A stretch of DNA of 64,000 nt. It comes from Lotus japonicus. Lineage: Eukaryota; Streptophyta; Magnoliopsida; Fabales; Fabaceae. The stretch spans positions 26,293,158 to 26,357,157 of the forward strand of contig NC_080042.1 of assembly GCF_012489685.1 (NCBI RefSeq). Direction: 5' to 3'. The first letter of the stretch is position 1; each line of letters opens with the position of its first letter. The notes under the pieces are model-generated. The model worked only from the letters and a program-made list of their open reading frames with translations, had not been told where the DNA came from and ran no database searches. Positions 43,839 through 54,920 of the stretch are shown here, piece by piece. Both the position numbers and the translations under genes were made by a program.

Positions 43839-45253
43839 CTCGAAAGGCAACATTGAAAGATATAAGGCTAGACTTGTCGCCAAGGGTTATACTAAAAAGG
43901 ATGACATTGATGACTACAAATAAACCTTCTCTCAAGTTTCTAAGAAGGACTCTTTTAGATTTTTCATGGCTTTGGTGGCTCATTATGACTTAGAGCTTCA
44001 CCAAATGGACGTAAAGACTGCTTTTCTGAATGGTGACTTGGAAGAAGAAGTTTATATGGACCAACCAGAGGGTTTCTTGACCACAGGAAAGGATAATTTG
44101 GTGTGTAAGTTAAAGAAATCAATATATGGACTAAAACAAGATTCCCGACAATGGTATCTCAAGTTCAATGATTCCATTACGTCATTTGGTTTTGTAGAGA
44201 ACACCGTTGATCGGTGTATCTATATGAAGGTTAGTGGGAGCAAGTTTATTATTTTGGTTCTGTATGTTGATGATATCCTACTTGCTGCTAATGATATCAG
44301 TTTGTTACATGATGTAAAGAAATTTCTCTCTAACAACTTTGAAATGAAAGATATGGGTGAGGCATCCTATGTTATAGGAATAGAAATATTCCGTAATAGA
44401 TCAGAAGGGTTGTTAGGATTGTCTCAAAAAGGTTATATCAATAAAGTGTTAGAGAGATTTAGAATGAAAAGTTGCTCCGCACGAATAGTTCCAATTCAGA
44501 AAGGGGACAAGTTTAGTAATATGCAATGTCCTAAGAATGATTTGGAACGAAAGGAAATGGAGTATATTCCCTATGCATTAGTGGTTGGGAGTTTGATGTA
44601 TGCTCAAACATGCACTCGGCCAGATATCAGTTTTGATGTTGGAATGTTAGGTCGATATCAAAGTAATCCCAGAATGGACCACTGGAAAGCTGCAAAGAAA
44701 GTCCTTAGGTACTTACAAGGCACCAAGGATCACATGCTTACATACAGGAGGTCAGATCACATTGAAGTGGTTGGCTACTCGAATTCAGACTATGCTGGAT
44801 GTGTAGATTCAAGGAAATCTACATTTGGCTATGTATTTTTTGCTCTCTGGTTGAGCAATATCATGGAAGAGTGCAAAACAATCAGTTATTGCTACTTCAA
44901 CTATGGAAGCTGAATTTTTGGCTTGCTTTGAGGCCAGCATTCATGCATTGTGGTTGCGGAATTTTATCTTAGGGCTTGGTATTGTCGACAGTATAGAAAG
45001 GCCGCTAAGAATTTATTGTGATAATTCTGCAGCTGTCTTCTTCTCTAAGAATGATAAGTACTCTAAGGGTGCAAAGCACATGGATTTAAAGTACTTAGCT
45101 GTCAAAGAAGAAGTGCAGAAACATAGAGTGTCTATTGAGCATATTGGTACTGATATGATGATAGCGGATCCGCTAACTAAAGGATTACCGCCCAAAACAT
45201 TTTCTGCCCATGTTGTAGAGATGGGCATTATAGACAAGTCCTTGTTAGCATAA
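43839..45253 (+). pseudogene. Copia-1 reverse transcriptase and RNase H
   Basis: It resumes the pol frame broken at 15612. RT motifs include ARLVAKGY, HQMDVKTAFLNGDLEEEVYMDQPEGF, LKQ and the catalytic YVDD (near 44263-44274). RNase H has YSNSDYAGC, TMEAEF, YCDNSAA and a C-terminus with IADPLTKGLPPK. Damage: TAA at 43921-43923 in the conserved K-E-T-F position, a frameshift near 44840 and TGA soon after it, which leaves the RNase H end in another frame (44903-45253). The RNase H first Asp region reads YSNSDYAG, with Asn where Asp is usual. Confidence 0.88.
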
Positions 45254-45509
45254 TATTATAGAATGCATATGTACATATGATGCGTTTGCTTGTATGGACA
45301 TGGCACTTATGAATTCAATTAAATATGTGTCTCTGTTTGTTTTACTTGTTATTCATAGTACGATGTATACGTGTATAGTTTTGATGAGATAACAAGTTGT
45401 GTTTTGTTTGAAAACATTAAAGTTGAACATTGCAGGAAGTGTTCATGAAAGTTGTTTTGTTTGAGTTGGTTATGTGATACATGGAAGGGATCATGTCGCA
45501 TGATGACTT
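45254..45509 (+). other. Copia-1 3' untranslated region, first part
   Basis: A/T-rich stretch between the pol stop and the Cassandra solo LTR. It continues at 45914-46019. No ORF is seen. Confidence 0.7.
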
Positions 45510-45514
45510 GTGAC

Positions 45515-45908
45515 TGTGACGCCCGGGGCCGACGAGGGCAGGGAGTGATCGCCGGTGCAGTGAGGCACGGACAAGGAGCGGCTCCTGGCAGGCTTCTAGG
45601 CGGAGGGGCACATGAATGAACCGATCTCACACCCGAACAAGAGGTATTCCGAGACTGTATAGGGAGGGACAATACAGTTGAGGAGGGCATAAGAGATTTG
45701 ATTGGTACTACTCATGACAACAAGTTGCAACTTCTTTTCGTGAGCCCAACTCATAAGAACTCCATGGTTAAGTGTGCAAGCCTTGAAGCAATATTATGAT
45801 GGGTGACCTCCTGAGAAGTTTTCCCGGGAAGCGCGCGAGTGAGGACAAAGTGCGCTGAAAAGACTAGTGTTGTTACCGTGAGGCCAGTCGTCAGATCGGG
45901 ATGTTACA
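45515..45908 (+). repeat. Cassandra-type solo LTR (394 bp)
   Basis: Starts TGTGACGCCC and ends GGATGTTACA, with the 5-bp target duplication GTGAC at 45510-45514 and 45909-45913. It contains a 5S-rRNA-like core (45750-45830), the defining trait of the Cassandra TRIM family, which carries no protein genes. There is no internal region or second LTR, so it is a solo LTR left by LTR-LTR recombination. Confidence 0.9.
45750..45830 (+). pseudogene. 5S rRNA-like Pol III promoter segment in Cassandra
   Basis: AAGAACTCCATGGTTAAGTG resembles the 5S region with box A, and GATGGGTGACCTCCTG matches 5S box C, with spacing like that of the 5S internal promoter. In 5S genes these boxes bind TFIIIA and recruit RNA polymerase III. 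Several positions differ from typical plant 5S rRNA, so it is not a ribosomal gene. Confidence 0.8.
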
Positions 45909-46019
45909 GTGACCACCATGATCCGATCATCTCATTTCAATTAAAGATGATGACTTGATAAATTTCAGCGTAAAGTGCGCACTTATGGTTTGTTGAATCA
46001 TCAAGTCGTCACATGGGCC

Positions 46020-46030
46020 AAGTGGGAGAT
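46020..46030 (+). other. Copia-1 polypurine tract
   Basis: AAGTGGGAGAT directly ahead of TGTTAAAG, the start of the 3' LTR. Confidence 0.8.
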
Positions 46031-46332
46031 TGTTAAAGTATTTTAATAATTAATGTGGCCCATGTAACTTGTAGAACTAACTTTATGAAAAGATCCTCAA
46101 TGTGATGGTCATTAGGATATTAAAGCAATTAAAATTAGTTGGGGGGTTCAAAATTCAAATTTGAATTTCCCTCTCCTCTTCCTTCAGAAAATTAAAAGAT
46201 GAGTGAGTGGTTACAATAACCAACCTACAATAAAGGGTTTATTGAGCAGTTTTCAAAGTAACGTATTCTGCTTCACTTCTCATCCAGCAGAGAAGAACAA
46301 AAGGTGGAAGGAAAAGAGGAGAGAAAAAGATT
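46031..46332 (+). repeat. Copia-1 3' LTR, left part
   Basis: Begins TGTTAAAGTATT after the polypurine tract. It is cut at 46333 by the Mutator-like element and resumes after 58556. The 5' LTR is outside the window, so the right end cannot be checked. Confidence 0.75.
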
Positions 46333-46607
46333 GAGTGAATCACCATTTTGGTCCCTAAGAAAGTAGGCACCGATCATATTAGTCCCTAGAGACCATTAAT
46401 GGTTAAAAAAATCCCTGTAAGTGTTGACGTCGGTCATAGTAGTCTCTATCTAAGTTTGGTCGTTAGTCCCTGGAACGGAAAGTGCCCATTTGTCACGTTA
46501 TGTGTCACGTAGATTTCAATTTAGTCCCTGACGTTATCAATTTAGTTCCTAGGTAATTAATTTAATTAAAATAATGAGTTAAAAAATAAAAAAATAGAAA
46601 ATCCAAA
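46333..46607 (+). repeat. Mutator-like left terminal inverted repeat
   Basis: Matches the reverse complement of 58271-58546 over about 275 bp with scattered mismatches. Contains several GTCCCTA-type words. Confidence 0.9.
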
Positions 46608-46834
46608 CTAAATTTAATTAAAATTATGAATTACAAAAAATAAAAAATTAACCAGATTTTTTTTAAATATTAATTATAATATTAAAAAACCCCAGATCCT
46701 TTTCATCATCTTCATTTTCTGGAAACCTAACCCAAACCCATCCCCTCCCGGAAGCCTCCACGCCACCCAGCCGCCACCGATTCACTACAGCGACCGCCGA
46801 CCAGCCACCGCCGATCCAAAGCCTCCACTTAGCC
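46608..46834. other. Mutator-like interior, left part
   Basis: A/T-rich, then a GC-rich stretch (46690-46834) with CCGCCACC-type words that looks like a 5' exon, perhaps a captured gene piece. Too short to identify. Ends at the truncated left edge of T2. Confidence 0.5.
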
Positions 46835-46841
46835 TCGTCAA

Positions 46842-47306
46842 AATAGTTATGCTGACAATCGCAGGAAGGAGTTGGAGTTTCAAGCTGGAGATCATGTCTT
46901 CTTGTGGGTTACCCCGATGACAGGTGTCGGAAGGGCGATCAAGTCAAAGAAGCTTACTCCAAAGTTTATCGGACCGTACCAGATTACGGAGCGTGTTGGA
47001 CCCGTGGCGTATAGGATTGCCTTACCGCCGTTCCTATCCAACATACATGATGTGCTGCATGTGTCGCAACTTCGGAGGTATATGGCTGATAATTCTCATG
47101 TGATTGAACCTGATGATATTCAGCTGAAGGATGATCTAACGATGGAAATGCCGCCCATCAAGATCGTCGACAAAAGCACCAAACGCTTGAGGAACAAGGA
47201 AGTATCCTTAGTGAAGGTTGTATGGAATCAAGCTACGGGCGATGCGACTTGGGAATTAGAGGATAAAATGCGGAAATCACATCCCGAGTTGTTTGTAGAC
47301 CCTTAA
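46842..47306 (+). pseudogene. T2 pol C-terminal fragment (extra copy)
   Basis: Encodes the last ~150 residues of pol: the region after the integrase core ([27 protein letters not shown] is split here by no stop) and the chromodomain-like end finishing ELFVDP. Nearly identical to 54421-54884; one clear difference is Trp for Arg in FLxVTP. Starts abruptly and has no ATG of its own context, so it is not expected to be expressed. Confidence 0.88.
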
Positions 47307-48173
47307 GTTTCGAGGTCGAAACTATTTTAAGGGGGGGAGTATTGTAAGACCCGGGGATTTATTTATGTTTTGTATTATTGAAGAATAATATAAAGTACGA
47401 TGTTTTATTTTCAGTAAGGAGAAAATACTGATTAATTGTTACTATAACGCTTGTATAGTAATTTATTACGTAATTAATTATTACGTAAAGCGCGAGTAGT
47501 CGATATGCATGCATGCACATGCATAATTTTGGGTAGTGCATAAAATATGCAAAAAGGGAATTTTCGAGACTCATATCTATTATATTGGAGGAGGAGTTTT
47601 ATTTATTTATTAAATAAATATAAAGTGTTATGGGAATTTATTTAAATCAGATTTTTATTTTGAATTAATTTATTTTGAGAAGATAGGATTTGAAAATTGG
47701 AGATATACCTTTTTTTTATGTTGGCCGAAAATTTGGTTTAAAAGGGCAAAGATATTGGAGATATTTTATAATGAAATAAATGCTTTGGGTCATCTTTATT
47801 TTAAAAAAAAAAATAAAAAAAATAAATTCAGATTTTATTTAAACTAATATGGAAGGTTTTTAATTTTTGAAAATTGGTTAAGGAGAGAGAGAGTGGCCGA
47901 AAACTCTAGTTGCTAGGGTTTAGGGCTTTATTTTGAAATTTAAACCAATTTTCCTTGATTTGAGGGTTTAATTGAAGAGAAAATCAGAAAAATATCCTAA
48001 CTACCTAGATGAGGGGGGCGGCCAAGGCATCTTGGAGGGGATCTTGGGATATTTTGATTTTTCTTGGTGATTAAGTAATTAATTTGAATTAAAGTTTATT
48101 AAAATTATATTTTAACCCTGGGCTTGGGCTGAAAATAAGGGTTTTATTGTATTTTCACCTCCACACCCTCCAC

Positions 48174-48181
48174 TATAAATA
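48174..48181 (+). promoter_or_regulatory. T2 LTR-A TATA box
   Basis: TATAAATA 831 bp into the LTR, after a CACCTCCACACCCTCC stretch. The LTR-B copy is at 55733-55740. Confidence 0.7.
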
Positions 48182-48467
48182 GGAGTCTCTAGTGAAGGGA
48201 AAATCACAACTCAGAGCTCTCCAAATTTTTGTGAGTCTCTATCTCTCCCTCTCCAGAGTTCTTCTTGACCTCTATAGGAAATAATTCCTATAGTAACTAA
48301 GCTCTGCTTCCTTCGGGAAGTAGTGAACTCAAGTATTTTTTCTTCTTGTTTACAAGAAGAAGATGAAATATTGTTTGGTTTTAGGGGATGGGGTTCGAAT
48401 ATTTGAAGAGGGGAAATGATGCTCCTTTTTCCTTCAAATTCTAACCCTAGTTTGTTGGTCCGTGCAG

Positions 48468-48527
48468 GTTCGCGCACGGAAAGGTTAGATCGAACGTACT
48501 CGATCTCGCGTGGAAAGCGTAGCCAAG
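48468..48527 (+). other. Predicted 60-nt leader exon in T2 LTR-A
   Basis: Preceded by TTGGTCCGTGCAG, a strong acceptor, and followed by GTGAGGGC, the donor also seen in T1. The LTR-B copy is at 56027-56086. Splicing is inferred. Confidence 0.45.
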
Positions 48528-48904
48528 GTGAGGGCACTTCCGTCTAGAGAAGTCTTACTGCTTTCCTGCATGTGAAGTTGTATGCGAGTGTGGTTGATAA
48601 CATGCTTAGTATTAGTATTCAATATTATGCTAAGTGATGATATGATGTATGATTTATTACTAAGTTAATATGATAAATTCTTAGTATGCTATAGAACTAG
48701 TTAGTTGATGTATGCTAGTTCAAGTATGCCTTATTTGCTAAGTGAAATTATGCATGATGTTATTTAATTTCAATAACATGAGATAAAATGCCTGTCTATT
48801 TACTTGAAGTAGTAACATGAGACTAGGATTTTATGATGTTTACTCGCATGCAAGTAAATTATGATTAGTGGAACATAGGTCTGGTTAGGACTATGAACCA
48901 TGAG

Positions 48905-49090
48905 AACAGTGGTTCCGTTAGAGACAAAACGGATAACTTGCACGCGAGGGTGAATGCGGTTTGAACCGTGATGTTATGACTTGTGGGTGTCTGACCCATG
49001 GTGTGCTGTGGTCGTTCCAAGGAACGCCATGATGTTGTGAGCTTTGCTCATGGTGTTGTTCGTCTGCTGGACGAATGGTGTTGGATCCAA
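48905..49090 (+). repeat. Hairpin array in T2 LTR-A
   Basis: Successive perfect small stems: GGTT/AACC (48958-48967), GGGT/ACCC (48985-48997), CGTTCC/GGAACG (49013-49026), GAGC/GCTC (49039-49049), CGTC/GACG (49061-49073) and GGATCC (49083-49088). Linkers share ATGGTGTTG or ATGATGTTG. Stem sequences all differ. Recurs at about 56464-56649 in LTR-B. Confidence 0.7.
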
Positions 49091-49289
49091 GGTGAAAGGT
49101 GGTTGTGTGAAAAGTGAGGACGCATAGACTAACTGAAACTTAGGCTATGTGATTAACCTTTTAGTTATGTTCTGTTGATTAATGATGATATTATATTGTC
49201 TATAACATGCTAGAGACTAGAGATATTTGAGAGTCAGAAGTTGACCCTCTCTATTTGCTATTTGTTGTTTGGGCGCTTAACGCCAATAG

Positions 49290-49850
49290 ATGGTGATCCG
49301 GAAGGAGCTAGTGGATCAGGACTGGGAGATTTATCTCCATAGTTTTGATGAGGACACGGCCTGGGGTGTCGACTACCGCCAGGAGAAGAACGTGTACGTC
49401 GGCGGCGCGACCATCTTCAAAAGAGACCAAGCTGGGCAGATTGTTGAGACTCAGCCTATCAGAGGGAAGATTCGGTTTCCTCACGCACCCTTCCGTTTTG
49501 GATTCCCCTTAGGGATGGATTTTCTCAGCGGTTCGGAGTCGGACCCTAGTGAGGGGCCAGGCTACGAGTCAGGCGAGGGGAGCGAGCCTTCAGTGACTTC
49601 CGAGTACCGGAATCCGACAGAGGGACTTTTGGTGCCGAAGGAGGAGCCGGTGAGCCCCATTGCACCACCCGAGCAAGAGCTGAATCAGGGACTCATGGAT
49701 CCCGTACCATTAGGGTTTGGGTGGAGCTTGGAGGCATTGAGGCAGTGGAACCTGGACATGAAAGTTGAGCTTCCGAAGCCAGGAGAGGAAACGCCGGAGC
49801 CTTCCAACATGTGGGCCAGAGAAGATGCAGACTGCAACGAGTGGCCTTGA
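49290..49850 (+). CDS. LTR-encoded acidic protein, T2 LTR-A copy (186 aa)
   Basis: ATG at 49290 directly follows CGCCAATAG, an acceptor-like AG. Residues ~12-75 hold DEDTAW, G-V-D, V-Y-V-G and V-E-T-Q, matching the T1 LTR ORF in order and spacing, although the surrounding LTR sequence of the two families is not obviously alike. Residues ~80-135 are acidic with Ser/Pro/Glu (SGSESDPSEGPG). The C-terminal part contains a Trp-rich segment (FGWSLEALRQWNLDMKVEL). No signal peptide or membrane segment. Intact in both LTRs (also 56849). Function unknown; no family recognised. Confidence 0.68.
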   Translation: MVIRKELVDQDWEIYLHSFDEDTAWGVDYRQEKNVYVGGATIFKRDQAGQIVETQPIRGKIRFPHAPFRFGFPLGMDFLSGSESDPSEGPGYESGEGSEPSVTSEYRNPTEGLLVPKEEPVSPIAPPEQELNQGLMDPVPLGFGWSLEALRQWNLDMKVELPKPGEETPEPSNMWAREDADCNEWP

Positions 49851-50191
49851 TTGGGTTGAGAGCGCTGTTTTATTTTTGGAGCTTTTATTTTACTTTGAAG
49901 TACTTGTAGTTGATTTTCAAATGTAAACAATTTTGTCAGATTACTAGGGTGGTTTTGTTTACACACATGGGTGTGGCCACCGTACATTATTTCAGTTATT
50001 GGATTTATATCAATCGTTCATTTTCCTTACTCGCACGTTTGTTTATTTGATTTATATTTAACGCTGAGAACTTTCGTAATAATTGGATCTTTGTCATTTA
50101 ATGAAGATTAATAAATGGACGGCGAAAATTCTTTGTGAAAATCATGATTTTTGGTTTTTCGTGACGTCCGAGAAATCGGGGCGTTACATTG

Positions 50192-50203
50192 TGGTATCAG
50201 AGC
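50192..50203 (+). other. T2 primer-binding site (initiator Met tRNA)
   Basis: TGGTATCAGAGC three bases after the LTR-A end. Confidence 0.95.
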
Positions 50204-50463
50204 TCCGGTTGAGAAACCAGAGCACTAAGGGTTTTGGGCTTACGAGTTTCCGAACTCGTGGTGTTTTGTTTGATAAATGTGTTTTCAAAACTTCGCGGTG
50301 AGATTGGGTAGACTTGTTTGCTAAGATGTTTGAAGTGTGATCTTATTTGGAGTGGAGTATCAATGCCATGATGCTTTGGTTGAAAGTTTTTACTGTTAGA
50401 TGATCTCTCTGACTGAGGAACTGACGTTTGGTTGTGGTTTTATCAACAAGCAGGTTTGACATC

Positions 50464-53400
50464 ATGCCTCCTAGACAGGACCCAACTAACGCTCAGCTCG
50501 CTCAGGCCATGGCTCAATTGGCCCAAGTGGTGGCTCAGCAGGCCAATGCTAGTGTTACGATGGCCGCTGCCCAAGCTCAGAGAGAGGCTGAAGAACATGC
50601 CAGAAGGGCGCAGAGGTTGGAACGGGAGCTGAACCAGGATCAGGTCAGGATGAGAACTGATTTCAATCGGCAGAACCCGCCAAAGTTTGAAGGGGAAGTT
50701 GAACCCGAGAAAGCGGATCTTTGGATCCAAGAGCTGGAAAAGATTTTTGAAGCTTTGCACACAACTGATGGAGAGAAGGTGAATCTCGCTACCTTCATGC
50801 TGAAAGGGGATGCAGAGTACTGGTGGAGGAGCACCAGGCTGTTGATGACGACTAACCAGGTGGCTATTACCTGGGATTCATTCAAAACAGCTTTTCTGAA
50901 CAAGTACTTTCCAGAGACTGCAAGAGATGATATGGAGAACCGTTTCCTCAGACTGAAACAAGGAAGCATGACTGTTGGGGAATATGCAGCCAAGCTTGAG
51001 AGTCTGTCGAAGTACTTTCGCTTCTTCCGAGAACAAGTTGATGAAGGGTATCTCTGCAACCGTTTCATGATTGGTTTGAGGGATGAAATTGAGGAGTCCG
51101 TCAAACCTTTGGGAGTCAGAGTCTTTCAACAACTGGTTGAGAAGTCTCGCGAGGTTGAGGTCATGAAGAATCGTCGAGGGAACCGACAGGAAAATGGAGG
51201 GCCAATCAGGTCTGGTCAGAAACAAGCTGGGAAGACTGAAAAGGGTAGGGCTGGTCAGAAGAAGCCTTATCAGAATGCAACTGGTAGGACATCATCTACC
51301 AAAGTCGAAGCAAAAACTCCGAGAGAAGATGTTACTTGTTTCAAGTGTAATGAGAAAGGGCACTATGCCAATGAATGTGGGAAAGAGATTACTTGCTGGA
51401 AGTGCCAGAAGACGGGGCACATCTCGACAAACTGTCCTGATGCGCCAATAGCTGAACCTGTGTTGAATACGGCAAGGGGGAGACGTCCAGTTGCTAAGGG
51501 ACGTGTCTTTGCTGTTACTGGCAAGCAAGCTGAGGGTGTTGAAGATCTTATTCAGGGTACGTGTACTATTGCTGGTATCTCCTTGATGGTTTTGTTTGAT
51601 TCGGGTGCTACGCACTCGTTTATATCTGATGAGTGTGCGAAGAAAATAGGGTTGCTAACCTCAGAGTTACTTTTCGATATGGTGGTGACAACCCCTGCTG
51701 CCGATCGCTTAGTTACTCGCACGGCATGCTTGGAATGTCCGTTGGTTTACGAGGATCGGAAGTTCCTTGCAAACCTTATATGTTTAGGGCTTAAAGAGCT
51801 CGATGTGATTCTGGGGATGGACTGGTTGGCGCAATATCATGTTCTTTTGGATTGTGCTAACAAGGCCGTGGTATTTCCGGATTCAGGCGTTACGGATTAT
51901 TTGAATTCGTACCATTTGAAGAAGGGTTCACCGGCGTTCGTGAACTCTATCTTGGCGGAAGCAAGAAACGATAGTGATGTACGGAATATCTCGATAATGC
52001 AAGACTATGTGGATGTTTTTCCGGAGGATGTGCCCGGATTGCCACCAGTAAGGGAGACGGAGTTCTCCATTGACATCATGCCCGGCACGGGACCGATATC
52101 GATGGCGCCGTATCGGATGGCACCAGCGGAATTGATGGAATTGGCAAAACAGTTGGATGATCTCTCTTCAAAGGGATTTATTCGACCGAGTGTGTCTCCT
52201 TGGGGAGCGCCAGTGTTGTTGGTAAAGAAGAAGGACGGGAGGTCCAGGTTGTGTGTAGATTACCGACAACTAAACAAGGTGACAGTGAAGAATCGTTATC
52301 CGATGCCTCGGATAGACGACTTGATGGACCAACTTCGGGGAGCAGTTGTTTTCTCGAAGATTGATCTGAAATCAGGGTATCACCAGATTCGGGTGAAGGA
52401 GGCTGACATTCAGAAGACGGCATTCAGAACTCGATATGGACATTATGAATATCTCGTGATGCCATTTGGAGTTACTAATGCACCCGCAGTTTTTATGGAC
52501 TACATGAACCGTGTGTTCAGGCCATTCTTGGACAAGTTCGTGGTGGTGTTCATAGACGATATTCTAATTTACTCGAAGAGTAAGGAAGAACATGAGGAGC
52601 ATTTACGTCAAGTGCTAGAGGTGTTGCGGAAGAAGGAACTCTATGCTAATGGAGGAAAGTGTGAGTTCTGGATGGAGGAAGTGAAGTTCCTTGGTCATGT
52701 CATATCTAGCAAAGGTGTGGCAGTGGACCCCAGCAAAATTGAATCAGTTTTGGCATGGGAACAACCGAAGACAGCAAGTGATATCAGAAGTTTTGTTGGG
52801 CTTGCTGGCTACTATCGGCGTTTCGTGAAGGATTACGCCAAGTTGACTGCACCGTTGACTCATTTGACAAAGAAGGATCAACCGTTTGCGTGGACGGAGA
52901 AGTGTGAGGCTAGCTTCCAAGAAATGAAGAAGCGGTTGACCACCGCACCTGTACTAGCTTTGCCAAAGGAGGGAGAACCATACGACGTGTACTGTGATGC
53001 GTCGCATAATGGTTTGGGTTGTGTGATGATGCAAGAGAAGAGGGTGATTGCTTATGCTTCGCGACAGTTGAAAGTCCATGAGAAGAATTACCCTACGCAT
53101 GATTTGGAGTTGGCTGCTATAGTGTATGCTCTCAAGATCTGGAGACATTACTTGTATGGCAGTACGTTCACGATCTATAGTGATCACAAGAGTTTGAAGT
53201 ACTTGTTTGATCAGAAGGATCTGAACATGAGGCAGAGACGGTGGATGGAGTTTCTGCAAGACTATGTGTTCTCATTACAGTATCATCCGGGGAAGACCAA
53301 TGTTGTAGCTGATGCTCTGAGTCTAAAGGCTATACATGTATCCTCGTTGATGGTCAAGGAGTTAGAATTGTTGGAGGCTTTCCGTGATCTGAGTTTGAAT

Positions 53401-54884
53401 GTTGAACTCGCACCGGGGAAGCTGAGCTTTGGAATGGTGACGGTGTCTAGTGGACTCTTGGATGAGATAAAGTCGAAACAAGAGACCGAAGAAGGGTTGA
53501 TTGAATGGCGCAAGCTTGTGGCACAAGGAAAAGCGTCTGAGTTCGCTATTGGGAACGACAATATTCTGCGTGTAAGGGACGAGTTTGTGTACCCAATGAT
53601 GCAGTAATGAGGAAGCTGATCTTGGATGAAGGTCACAAAAGCAGATTGAGTATTCATCCGGGGATGAATAAGATGTATCAGGACTTGAAACTTCATTTCT
53701 GGTGGCCTGGGATGAAGAAACAAGTAGCTGAGTATGTGTCGACATGTTTGACGTGTCAGAAGGCGAAGGTGGAACATCAGAAACCAGCAGGAAAGCTGCA
53801 GTCATTGGATGTCCCGGAGTGGAAATGGCATAGCATTTCCATGGACTTCGTGACGGCGTTGCCGCTTACACGAAGGAAGTTCGATGCAATTTGGGTTGTA
53901 GTTGATCGATTGACGAAGACTGCTCACTTCGTGCCAATCAATCTGAACTACAAGGTAGAGAGGTTGGCGGAGATATACATTGCTGAGATTGTACGCTTGC
54001 ACGGTGTGCCATCTAGCATTGTGTCGGACAGAGACCCGAGGTTTACCTCGCGTTTCTGGGAAGCTTTGCAGCGGGCTTTGGGAACCAGGTTGAAATTGAG
54101 TTCCGCTTATCATCCACAGACGGATGGGCAAACCGAGAGGACCATCCAATCCTTGGAGGATTTGCTAAGATCTTGTGTGCTGGATCACAAAGGCAGCTGG
54201 GATGAGATGTTGCCATTGATCGAGTTCACTTACAACAACAGCTTTCATGCAAGCATAGGGATGGCCCCTTATGAAGCGTTGTATGGTCGGAGGTGCCGTA
54301 CACCCTTGTGCTGGCATCAAGATGGGGAGAACTTGATTGTTGGACCTGAATTAGTTCAGAAAACCACAGAAGAGGTGAAGCGAATCCAAGAGAAGATGAG
54401 GGTTTCGCAGAGTCGTCAGAATAGTTATGCTGACAATCGCAGGAAGGAGTTGGAGTTTCAAGCTGGAGATCATGTCTTCTTGCGGGTTACCCCGATGACA
54501 GGTGTCGGAAGGGCGATCAAGTCAAAGAAGCTTACTCCAAAGTTTATCGGACCGTACCAGATTACGGAGCGTGTTGGACCCGTGGCGTATAGGATTGCCT
54601 TACCGCCGTTCCTATCCAACATACATGATGTGCTGCATGTGTCGCAACTTCGGAGGTATATGGCTGATAATTCTCATGTGATTGAACCTGATGATATTCA
54701 GCTGAAGGATGATCTAACGATGGAAATGCCGCCCATCAAGATCGTCGACAAAAGCACCAAACGCTTGAGGAACAAGGAAGTATCCTTAGTGAAGGTTGTA
54801 TGGAATCAAGCTACGGGCGATGCGACTTGGGAATTAGAGGATAAAATGCGGAAATCACATCCCGAGTTGTTTGTAGACCCTTAA
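50464..54884 (+). pseudogene. T2 gag-pol polyprotein with one frameshift
   Basis: ATG at 50464 ([16 protein letters not shown]) was chosen over the longer frame from 50428 because it matches the Gag starts of relatives. The first frame is open to 53607; a 1-nt deletion near 53581 shifts the rest (open to 54884) into another frame. Residues: Gag 1 to about 285; CCHC knuckles near 292 and 311; protease DSGA at 379-382; RT with IDD at 697-699; RNase H Asp near 845; integrase with HPG and WWPGM after the shift; chromodomain-like end with ATWELEDKM. All catalytic motifs looked for are present and there is no other stop. It is the least damaged polyprotein in the window and a likely recent arrival. 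Confidence 0.92.
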
Positions 54885-54920
54885 GTTTCGAGGTCGAAAC
54901 TATTTTAAGGGGGGGAGTAT
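54884..54920 (+). other. T2 3' hairpin and polypurine tract
   Basis: AGTTTCG/CGAAACT stem (54884-54901) at the pol stop, then AAGGGGGGGAG before LTR-B. The extra copy is at 47306-47342. Confidence 0.8.

Larger units (their letters stand above)
1..46332 (+). mobile_element. Copia-1, interrupted Ty1/copia retrotransposon (outer layer)
   Basis: Pieces of one Ty1/copia element lie in order on the plus strand: gag (71-770), zinc knuckle/protease/integrase (13692-15612), reverse transcriptase/RNase H (43839-45253), polypurine tract (46020-46030) and the first part of the 3' LTR (from 46031). They are separated by T1 (771-13686) and a SIRE element (15618-43833), and a Cassandra solo LTR sits in the 3' untranslated region. 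Bases 1-70 are leader sequence just ahead of gag; the 5' LTR and primer-binding site lie left of the window. At both large insertions the copia reading frame is the same on the two sides once one 5-bp target duplication is discounted. The copia lineage was not decided. The rest of the 3' LTR is probably to the right of the Mutator-like element, from 58557. Confidence 0.9.
47343..50188 (+). repeat. T2 LTR-A (2846 bp)
   Basis: Starts TGTAAGACCCGG and ends GGCGTTACA. Contains TATA (48174-48181), a predicted 60-nt exon (48468-48527), a hairpin array (48905-49090) and an ORF (49290-49850). Nearly identical to LTR-B except for a 19-bp net difference, mostly near 47470. Confidence 0.95.

Noticed and set aside
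45349..45690. Minus-strand ORF rich in Pro and Ser
   Set aside because: It overlaps the Cassandra LTR and the Copia-1 untranslated region; composition is explained by the GC-rich LTR.
45750..45830. Functional 5S rRNA gene
   Set aside because: Several mismatches and location in an LTR with target duplication show it is the Cassandra 5S-like segment.
50443..51615. Several minus-strand ORFs across T2 gag-pol
   Set aside because: They are shadows of the plus-strand polyprotein; no independent features.
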